Assembly: GCA_032718475.1 (NCBI GenBank)
Contig: JAUCBJ010003463.1
Location: 1-57,050 of the forward strand
DNA from: Nemertoderma westbladi
Taxonomy: Eukaryota > Xenacoelomorpha > Nemertodermatida > Nemertodermatidae
DNA length: 57,050 nucleotides
Direction of reading: 5' to 3'
Shown one piece after another: positions 50,301 to 57,050 of the stretch. The notes under the pieces are model-generated. The model saw nothing but the letters and a program-made list of their open reading frames with translations. It was not told the DNA's origin and made no database searches. Both the position numbers and the translations under genes were made by a program. Each line of letters begins with the position of its first letter. The first letter of the stretch is position 1.

Positions 50301-51540
50301 CTTCCACTCTGTTTCCTAAAGGAATACTTGTTCACCACCATGGGTGATCTTCACAGTAACCCTTCCACTCTGTTTCTTAAAGTAATACCTGTTCACCACC
50401 AGGGGTGATCTTCCACAGTAAACCCTTCCACTCTGTTTCCTAAAGGAATACTTGTTCACCACCATGGGTGATCTTCCACAGTAAACCCTTCCACTCTGTT
50501 TCTTAAAGGAATACCTGTTCACCACCATGGGTGATCTTCCACAGTAAACCATTCCACTTAACACATAGCGGTAAAAATAATTATTTTTATTCATTGAATT
50601 ATTTTTAAAAGCGTGATAAAAGTAAATAAAAATGTATTTTGATTTAGATTATTTAGATTAGATGATTTTGAGTATCTTTTAGATTCATTAATCCGTGGAA
50701 TGCAAACTAAAAATTTTCTTAGGTTTAAAATTCTATAAATCCAAGGCTAATATATAATTTATATTCCAGTCAAAGATATGCATGAACTTAATTAACCCAT
50801 AATATATTTATGTTATCATATTAAACATAAAAAAGATAAAAAAAAAAAGATAAAAAAGATAAGGAGCAGCTTGGTCTAGTGGTGACATTACTGTGCTTCC
50901 GATTAGGGAGCCCGGGTTCGATCCCTAGATGGGGCAGTACTGTTTGGGCACAGTGCTTTAAATGCTGCAGCCTAGTCAAACCCCGGCTTTCATCCTTCAG
51001 TGGTCGATAAATGGGAACCAAGGCAACTTGGGAAACAGAGTGGAAGGGTTTACTGTGGAAGATCACCCATGGTGGTGAACAGGCATTCCTTGGCTTAACG
51101 AGCCTAAAAGATTCTCCCATTCATTAAACATAAAAAACACCTTCTACTTGATAACTGGCACCTATCAATAATATAAATACCACATTAATATCGAAAAAAA
51201 TATTTACATTAAATTGACATTTTTGTAGTTTCAGAAGTCCGAGAGTTGGTATTCAAGGACTGGGCTGGATCTCGTAGAGATGTTTTATTGCTTTGGTCGC
51301 TTGAAACCGACGAAGGATCAGAAGCGGTTCAGATGCCATTGTTAGAACCTATCACTTACAAATCTCAACGAGTGAACACTTGGTCTAACGTCAAGCAGGT
51401 AAGAGATAAATTAACTAAGTGTTCATTAATTTATACTATGAATTTATAAATTATGGCATTCTGCATCCAAATTACATCTTTATATTTTCCAGTTTCAACA
51501 GCAACAAGGTGGTACTTTTTATATATCTGGACAAAATTAG
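44152..51540 (+). CDS. Secreted PAN/apple-TSP1 protein, six exons, 289 residues
   Basis: Exons assembled from sequence: 44152-44357, 45167-45362, 45529-45598, 48634-48819, 51235-51398 and 51493-51540, all GT-AG with consistent phases (2, 0, 1, 1, 0) and a stop in the last. The signal peptide is MVSLCLKVTVAVSLLIHQVY. A PAN/apple-like domain follows (about 28-105), with C63/C67 and PQCKSINYR...CQLND across the exon 1-2 junction. Then come an acidic linker, a Cys cluster (C135, C137, C151), a TSP type-1 repeat (about 159-212) with WSEWTEWS and C160, C174, C193, C212, and a C-terminal 70 residues of unknown fold (VLLLWSLETD...). It is extracellular, possibly matrix or humoral. No orthologue is recognised. 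The exon 2 end could instead be 45330 (GTAAAC donor, same phase). Confidence 0.8.
44358..45166. other. PAN/TSP1 gene intron 1
   Basis: AT-rich, no repeat family recognised. Acceptor TTTTTGCAG at its end. Confidence 0.7.
45167..45362 (+). CDS. PAN/TSP1 gene exon 2
   Basis: It completes the split Arg and continues TPQCKSINYRVDTNIRDVAC, the second half of the PAN domain, then an acidic stretch (YAEDVIDDVIQSDVYDY) to donor CCTCCT|GTGAGT. Confidence 0.78.
45529..45598 (+). CDS. PAN/TSP1 gene exon 3
   Basis: A 70-bp exon between CCACTTACAG and C|GTAAGTTGG. It encodes CECQ...DRCELEFKK, a three-cysteine segment. It is too short to be found as an ORF alone; phase agreement with exons 2 and 4 supports it. 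Confidence 0.72.
45690..46250 (-). mobile_element. SINE copy (CCACCTTGG family) and associated repeat
   Basis: The reverse strand near 46245-46195 reads CCACCTTGGTGTAGTGGTTG, the same tRNA-like head as at 2832. The interior includes a tandem duplication of about 60 bp (CAGTACTCATTTAGCTACCA, at 45801 and 45855) and two CCTGTTTGGG/CCCAAACAGG segments in opposite orientation (46000 and 46180). Fragments of the dispersed GTTTATTGTTTTGGTT repeat lie at about 46110. Confidence 0.6.
46790..47130 (-). pseudogene. LINE reverse transcriptase fragment, antisense
   Basis: The minus strand near 47110-47050 encodes GVPQGDILS, matching RT motif 4 (GVxQGD.LSP.LF), followed by stops and a degraded region with LTDIDVTT in place of the usual D.DFADD. 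Highly decayed. Confidence 0.45.
47365..48060 (+). pseudogene. LINE reverse transcriptase C-terminus with 3' UTR and (TAG)n tail
   Basis: It starts with LEHVDDFCYLGSWI (the FKYLGS-type motif after the RT palm). After a frameshift near 47440-47460 it continues LRFAGHCFRREDQPVHNLV, typical of the C-terminus of several non-LTR clades. It stops at 47875, followed by a 3' UTR shared with the copies at 9.72-9.92 kb and 51.55-51.79 kb and ending in TAGTAG. The antisense ORF 47819-48019 is a shadow. Confidence 0.75.
48177..48437. mobile_element. Poly-G/poly-C-ended short element, intact copy
   Basis: The left end is about 22 G then TAACTCGACGCAATAAAAAT; the right end is TTGCGTCCAGTTCCCCCCCC, so the terminal inverted repeat is GGGGGxAACTxGACGCAA. 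The middle carries the dispersed segment AATAAAACTGTAACCTG...TTTTGGTTAAAATAACGTGCC also found at 8.17, 10.3, 25.1 and 46.1 kb. Non-coding. Confidence 0.7.
48634..48819 (+). CDS. PAN/TSP1 gene exon 4: TSP type-1 repeat
   Basis: Acceptor ATTCTGCAG; phase 1 in, phase 1 out (TTTCATG|GTATCT). It encodes ACFWSEWTEWSNQEVCTT and the remaining cysteines of one TSP1 module, so the module is confined to one exon as is usual for shuffled domains. The WxxWxxW signature is intact. Confidence 0.8.
49908..50557 (-). repeat. SINE-derived satellite, second block
   Basis: About 11 copies of the same 60-63 bp unit as at 11.8-13.96 kb (GCCTGTTCACCACCATGGG, CACAGTAAACCCTTCCACTC), in the same plus/minus orientation and about 300 bp from a full SINE in the opposite orientation. 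The single unit at 50175-50205 is truncated. Confidence 0.93.
50866..51123 (+). mobile_element. Full-length tRNA-derived SINE, parent of the satellite
   Basis: Head GGAGCAGCTTGGTCTAGTGG with box A, and box B GGGTTCGATCCC near 50913. The body GTGCTTTAAATGCTGCAGCC is followed by CAGAGTGGAAGGGTTTACTG, TGGAAGATCACCCATGGTGG and TGAACAGGCATTCCTTGGC. The 3' end is AAAAGATTCTCCCATTC. Probable target duplication ATTAAACATAAAAAA lies at about 50821 and 51123, although an A-rich stretch lies inside the left copy. The satellite unit equals the body from AACAGAGTGG to GGCATTCCTT. Confidence 0.88.
51235..51398 (+). CDS. PAN/TSP1 gene exon 5
   Basis: Acceptor TTGTAGTTTCAG, donor AAGCAG|GTAAGA. It encodes VRELVFKDWAGSRRDVLLLW and on to TWSNVKQ. 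There are no cysteines and alternate hydrophobics, consistent with beta strands; the domain is not recognised. Confidence 0.78.
51493..51540 (+). CDS. PAN/TSP1 gene exon 6 (last)
   Basis: Acceptor TATATTTTCCAG, then 15 codons (FQQQQGGTFYISGQN) and TAG. The phase-0 fit to exon 5 and the stop support it; its short length leaves some doubt. Confidence 0.65.
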   Translation, partial: FQQQQGGTFYISGQN

Positions 51541-51552
51541 TCTTCAAAGTTG

Positions 51553-51785
51553 CGGACTCAAGGAGTGAATAAACACGGTGGACAGCCCATGATTTTCTTG
51601 AAAACGCGTCTTAGAGGAAACTGGCCTTAAAGATGCGGATGGCATGGATGATTAGGGATTTATGGCGGTGCAATTTTGACGACAAGCCGGCACAGCATTC
51701 TTAATATATATGTAATATATATAAAGCAGAGATGCAATGAGGCATGGTGGCATGCCGATGGTAGTACTGTAGTAGTAGTAGCCAA
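51553..51785 (+). mobile_element. LINE 3' end with (TAG)n tail, possibly supplying a polyA signal
   Basis: It matches the LINE 3' part at about 47762-48050 (GGAGTGAATAA...GGTGGACAGCCCATG, ACAAGCCGGCA) and ends in TAGTAGTAG near 51775. An AATAAA at 51568-51573 lies 28 bases after the stop of the PAN/TSP1 gene; the related LINE copy reads AATAAG at that place. Confidence 0.7.
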
Positions 51786-52735
51786 ACCATAATAAATTCA
51801 AACTTATGGCAGTAGGGTGAACCTGTGATGGTATATGGCAATCCAGTCTTGATATGTGCCCTTACTACAGAGTCATTGATGGTTGAGGGTACATAAAGTA
51901 CAAGATTCAGTCTCCTGTACAAGATTCAAGGCATATAATTCAATGCTCACTTAACAAAGTAGGCATTGATCGTTCAATCTCGAGACTGATAAAGTCTAGC
52001 ACCTCCCTACAGGCACTAGGAATGAGACATACCTGCAACTGCCATTGTCAATCTCATCAGCATGAGCACGAATAGCTTCTAAGGCAGGGCCGTCAGGCGA
52101 TAGATGGTGGTGGTCAGCGATAGACATCCCACAAACCTTTCACTAAAAGTCACCAATCTTAATAAAATGAATTGGCGATCTACATGGCAGATGTCGAGCG
52201 GGATGTGTAGCTTTGTTCGTGGTGTGGCTAATGTGATGCAACTATTCAGTTATCTACTAAAACTAAAGCAATAGACTGCATCTATAGAAAGGCTCGCGTC
52301 TCATGTCCCGTCATGTCTCGTGGCTTCAGTCGGGAATTATGTTAGCAACAATGTCCTGGGCGTTCTATTTCACCCCTCCACCTGTCCAGAGTTGTACACT
52401 ACCTTTATGTTAGGTTTATATTATATGCACCATATTTGGATCTAACTGAAATGGGTGCACACTGTACGTAACTGTGTCAGGCTGGTAGTACTGACGGATG
52501 AACCCAGATGGGAGATCAAAGAAACACACAGGTTGTTATTGCCGATTGCCTATTTTACTACATATACATTAGCAGTAGCCAGTTATACTGTCATACCTGA
52601 CTGCAGACTGATAGTTACATATCGAATCTACATTCAATTAAAATCACTGTAAGGGGCATTAACTAGGATCAAAAGCTCATCAAATCTCCTACTCGGCCTT
52701 GACTTGGTAAATCTCATTGAATCAAACATGGTGTA
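51786..52735. other. Region upstream of the BEL/Pao coding part
   Basis: It probably includes the 5' LTR and primer-binding site of the element, but the 3' LTR lies outside the window so borders cannot be set. No other gene seen. Confidence 0.4.
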
Positions 52736-55700
52736 GTGTACATAGGGCCATACTTAGTCAATGCCAGGGAAGTTAAGTTAGTGGGTTGGGCGGGACCGCA
52801 CGAGGGCGAATCCGAGGTTAGCTCCGAGGATTCGGCCTCGTCGGTCAGCGAGGACCCCGGAAAGCGGGGGAAAGTTAGTAGGACGGAGGGGCGGCGGGAG
52901 TCCGTCGCTACTGATAAGTCTGCTACATCCTCCGCAAAAGAAAGAAGGGTGCAGGAGATAAATCTGGCTGCGTATGAATTAAAAACTAGAGAGATATTAG
53001 AGAGAACTAGAGAGAAATTAGAGTGGATAATGGGGAGAAGGAAGGAGCAAGAGAGTGAACGCGAAGAGCGTGAGGCAAGAGAACAGAGCGTGCGGTACAC
53101 GTACAGTACGTACAGCAACCGTACGGGTGAGGGGGGTAGTAGTACTGCGTTAGGAAATATTGGTATTAATAGTACCGTAGTAAATAACCCTAATCCCTTT
53201 ATTACAGGAAATATTTTACCCGGTAGTAGTAATTTAAGTTTAAATTCAAATAATAATATTAATTCAAATATTCAGAATAATCAAAATAATTCAAATAATT
53301 CGAATAGCAATTTAAATTTTGAAAATAATAATAATTCTAACTTAAATAATTTAAATAATAATCCCGTTTCAAATTCTAATAATTTAATTGATTTAACAAA
53401 TAATATTGGGAATGGTGCTATTAATGTGAACGCGTCAGACGTGTATAGCCCGGCAGACGGCGGCCTGGTAGGCCACGTAGTTAGTAGGCAGGAAGTGGCG
53501 GGGTTGCGCCAACCCGACGGCGGCCTGGTAGGCCACGTAGTTGGTAGGCAGGAGGTAGCGGGGTTGAGCCAACCCGAGGTGGGCCTGGTAGGCCACGCAG
53601 TAGTAGAGAGAGAGGCGGGGGTGAATAGACCCAGCCGTAGTAGAGACAGTGTGTCGACTAGAGAGGGGTGTAGAGACGAAGTAAGAGATATTGAAGTTAG
53701 ATGTGGCGGGTGGGGGGGGGGCTACGGGCGCCCCACCACATGAGATTAGCGGCGAGAGAGGGGGGGCAGAGAATGCCCCACAAGAGGGGTGTAGAAGTGT
53801 AGTAAGAGGTAGTGAAGTTAGAAGTGGCGGGTGGGGGGGGGGGGGCTACGGGCGCCCCACCACGGAAGGTTAGTGGCGAGAGAAGGGGGGTAGAAAATGT
53901 CCGACAAGAGGGACGCAGAATTGTAGTAAGAGATAGTGAAGTTAGAAGTGGCGGGTGGGGGGGGGGGGGGCTACGGGCGCCCCACCACGAGAGATTAGTA
54001 GCGAGAGAGGGGGGGCAGGGAGTGTCCCACAGGCGTCGGCGGATAATGCGCGGGCCGAATTAGGTAAACCGCAACACCCGGCGATGGAGAATAATAGGGG
54101 GATTGCGAGTATCCCCAGCGGCGTGCGATCGAGCAGAGAGAGACAGGTTGACGTCGCGAGAGGGCGGGCGACGGAACGTCGAGCCCAGTCAGAAGATAGG
54201 AGAAGATTAGTAGAGTTTAATAGAGAGGTCGAAGATAGAAGAAGATTAGCAGAGTTTAACCGAGAGGTCGAAGAGAGAAGAAAGGAAGATAATAGAAGAG
54301 TCGTTGCTAGGAGCAACCGGAGAGCGAGGACGGATAGCGAGCCGTCGATAGTAGAGATGGAGGTAGGGAGTCAGTGGGGTCGAACTTCGGGAGATTGCCG
54401 TCGCCCCGGAGAAACGCACCGCACACCAGGAGAGCGGTACAGGACGTACCGGTACGAAGAAGAGAACAGGAGATGGGATCGAGGGGAAACTTCCCGACGG
54501 GATGTAGCTGCCGATCGAGAGTACGGTAGTCGCGGGGAGATTCGAGATTCGCGAAGAATAAACTTCGGTTCGGAAGGGCACATGCAGACTGCAGGACATA
54601 CTGTAGGCCTTACTGCACATACTATTATAGGCCATGCTGGGAGAGATAGAGTAGGCGATAGGGTAGCGCGGACGACGGGATTAAACCCGGATGTCGCGGA
54701 GTACATACCGGTACGTAGGCGAGAGGTAGGTAGGCCTATATCGGTACAGCAGCATGACTATAATACACAGGGACATAACATATATCCAGGGGAGGGGAGA
54801 GTTATTGTAGATAGATGTATGGGCCCCAATATATTAACATCAACCCCAGTACCAAACATACCGGTGGGGGGGGGGGGGGGGGGACAGGGTGACATTCCCC
54901 CATCACAATATCAACAATATACCCCAATAGGAGCGAGAACATCGAACCCCTTGGACGAGAACAGATTGTGCGACACGGAAATATGGAGGGGGCCGTTACC
55001 CCCAATGATATATCCGACGCAACAAATAAAGTCAACAGCAGATAGGACGAACGGACCGCACCCAATAGGAGAGTCTGTACAACATCCATCGAACCCATTG
55101 GAAGCGCAAGCGATGGGAATGGCCACATTAATCGATGCATTAAAGACTAGGATCGAGTTACCACCCGTCGAACCATTTAAATTCGACGGGAGTAGGCCGG
55201 AAGAATACCTGCAGTTTCGGCGCATGTACAGCAACGAGATATTAAGTAAGAACTTGACGCAGGCGGAGTGCCTAAAATATCTGCAAGTATATACAGGAGG
55301 CCCAGCATACGACATCGTGAGGCAATACCAGGGCATCGAGGGCGGCTTCACGACAGCATGGCGGGCGTTAGATAGGGAGTACGGGCACCCAGCCAAGATC
55401 ATCCGGCAAACCCTGAGAGGCATAACATCGGATGGCCTACAGGATAATCCCGTTAGCATAAAGACCTTTGCGAATAAGGTCGAGAAGGCGTTAATCGTAC
55501 TGAAGACGCTAGACGCACCATACGAACTCAACGCGTCTAACAACATCACCACGATAGCGCAGGCACTGCCGATCTGGCTGCGGAGAAAGTGGAGGAAGAT
55601 CGCCTTCTCCACTCGAGAGAAGAAAGGTGCGGAACCGGGCCTAGAAGAAATGTCGAGCTTCCTAAACTATGAAGCCGAATTAATTACAGACCCAGTCTAT

Positions 55701-57050
55701 AGTGAGGATAGTTTGGGGAAGGCACCAAAGACCGAATACAACAGGCCTGGACCCGAACATAATCCGACAGACCCATTCTCGGGAGTGGGACAATCACTAC
55801 CACATGCGGCCACACAGGGGACTGCTAGTCCACAGTTAGCTGGTAGTAGGGCCACACCGTGGCAGGGACAGAAAGAAAATAACACCATAAATAAACATAA
55901 TCCCAATGTACCCAGTAGGCCGAATACAGACAACCAAAACACTAAATCGGTACATATAAACCTACGCGCGATACGTGAGGGACTATACAGGGAACGCTAT
56001 AATCCAGGATTCGAATGTCAATTACACCGGGACGGAACCCATAAGACCAGGAGTTGTAAGCACTGGCAAGCGTTGCCCAAACAAGATCGTGTAGCCTACA
56101 CAGACGCAAACGGACTATGTCATCGATGTGTGGTAGAAGGACACAGGTCCGGAGAGTGTAGAGAAACAGCAGCAAGAGAGGAGGAGACTGGAGGCCAAAC
56201 AGCAGCTAGAAGCACTACAGAAGAGGAGAAGAAGAGAAAAGTACTACTCGGGGTAGTACCAGTGAAGATATCAGGAGAGGGCGGTCGATCAGTAACGACA
56301 TTAATGCTGGTCGACAGCGGAGCAGCCTTCACGCTGGTGGAGAACTGGGTGGCCGAAGAGATAGGGCTAAAGACAAGGCCGAATAGAATGGCGGTGACTA
56401 CCGTCTCGAGTAAAGATGAGGTCCTGGAGACGAGGGCGGGGCGGTGCAGGATAGCAGCGATTGCACCGGGATGCGACTATGGGGCGACGATCGACCCCAT
56501 CCACGTCATAGAATCGATAAACATCAACGCCAGGCGACCAACCAACATTGAGGTCGAGCAGTATAGATTCCTGGACGGTATCGATTTCTCAATACCAAAG
56601 GTGGACGTTAGGAAGGTGTCCATTATAGTAGGAATGGACTGCCCGACGGCCCATGAGAGGATGAAGACGGTCTTCGGCGAAGACAGGCAGCGGGACCCGA
56701 CGGCGATCCTCACGCCGTTCGGATGGACGCTTAGCGGCCCAGTTAAAATCAACATCCCATGCAGTGTGACAGAGACATCTGGGTGCATGATACCAGGCAC
56801 CGAAGACGCAGAGGAAGTAGAGGAGAAACGAGAGATAGTAGAGCCAGATAGGGAGGTGACAGTAAGAAAGTGGGCAGAGGAGAGTAGGTTTCCCAACAAG
56901 CATCGGTATGGAGATGGAGCGGAGCGGATGGCGAGGTGTCCGGAGGACAACACTCCGGGGGAGTGCCCGGAGGAGTGTCTAGAGGAGTGTCCGGAAGAGA
57001 CGCAGGTCCGGTTTGGAGGCATACCGACAAGGGGGAAGTCGAGAAGGAAG
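52736..57050 (+). mobile_element. BEL/Pao LTR retrotransposon, 5' half (Gag and protease; cut by window edge)
   Basis: Plus-strand coding runs to the window end. The first frame (about 52736-53743) encodes a charged, then Asn-rich N-terminal region and three GGLVGHVV repeats, but lacks an in-frame ATG at its start. After a G-tract repeat region the frame ≡ 54039 is open to 57050 apart from dependence on another G run at 54866. It contains a Pao-type Gag (PPVEPFKFDGSRPEEYLQF, about 55160), a CCHC zinc knuckle (CHRCVVEGHRSGEC, 56118-56159), and an aspartic protease with DSGA (about 56313) and a second block IIVGMDCP. The RT, RNase H and integrase would follow. Minus-strand ORFs here are shadows. 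Whether this copy is intact depends on homopolymer lengths. Confidence 0.88.
53680..54005 (+). repeat. Three tandem units of about 125 bp, each with a poly-G run, in BEL/Pao
   Basis: Each unit reads GAAGTTAGA.GTGGCGGGT, then 10-12 G and CTACGGGCGCCCCACCAC, then GAGAGAGGGGGG. G-run lengths differ by one between units, so the reading frame changes at each. The GGGG...GGGCGCCCC stretch could also fold. Confidence 0.85.

Larger units (their letters stand above)
48820..51234. other. PAN/TSP1 gene intron 4
   Basis: AT-rich sequence to about 49907 with no recognised gene, then a SINE-derived satellite and a full SINE. Confidence 0.7.

Noticed and set aside
50866-50940. A functional tRNA gene at the start of the SINE
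   Set aside because: It is continuous with a SINE body and another truncated copy occurs at 36853; no acceptor stem closes the structure.
51786-52735. A defined 5' LTR of the BEL/Pao element
   Set aside because: The 3' LTR is outside the window, so no repeat comparison is possible.
54246-57030. Minus-strand ORFs of 100-230 residues
   Set aside because: They lie antisense to the BEL/Pao Gag-protease frame, which has recognisable domains.

Overview
This is nuclear DNA from an animal, most likely a marine invertebrate; the phylum cannot be fixed from the sequence alone. The evidence is spliced genes with GT-AG introns, conserved metazoan ER and ciliary proteins (DNAJC10/ERdj5, ZSWIM2, DYNC2I1/WDR60), a secreted PAN/TSP1 protein, tRNA-derived SINEs, L2-like and other LINE remnants and a BEL/Pao retrotransposon. 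Much of the window is tandem repeat or transposable element.

Layout. 0-1.1 kb: a frameshifted acidic zinc-finger gene on the minus strand. 1.6-2.8 kb: a palindromic 22-bp satellite. 2.8-5.7 kb: a SINE head, a TGACACC-rich MITE and a broken L2-like LINE. 6.2-20.4 kb: DNAJC10 on the minus strand, five coding exons giving 765 residues. Its introns carry a 13-bp minisatellite (intron 4), a LINE 3' end and small MITEs (intron 3), and in intron 2 a SINE-derived satellite interrupted by a 4.4-kb foldback transposon whose inverted repeats are arrays of a 53-bp unit. 20.7-22.6 kb: two inverted-repeat elements. 23.1-24.9 kb: intronless ZSWIM2 (plus). 25-29 kb: AT-rich repeat debris with a fold-back. 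29.2-32.3 kb: DYNC2I1 (minus), intronless. 33.3-36.8 kb: a long inverted-repeat element holding a transposase-like remnant and a 30-bp array. 37.2-41.5 kb: nested poly-G/foldback elements, then a 3.7-kb 33-bp satellite. 41.6-44.1 kb: a tandemly duplicated 1.2-kb element ending just before the first exon of a six-exon secreted PAN/TSP1 gene (44.15-51.54 kb). The introns of that gene hold SINEs, LINE fragments and a second block of the SINE-derived satellite. 52.7 kb to the end: the 5' half of a BEL/Pao element (Gag, zinc knuckle, protease; cut by the window edge).

The host genes are not an operon. DNAJC10 serves ER redox folding and ERAD, DYNC2I1 serves retrograde intraflagellar transport, ZSWIM2 is a ubiquitin ligase, and the PAN/TSP1 protein is extracellular. 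The most unusual content is repeat biology: a satellite that can be traced to the body of a SINE, and a foldback element inserted into that satellite that carries a compact promoter-ORF-polyA cassette for a 60-residue protein.
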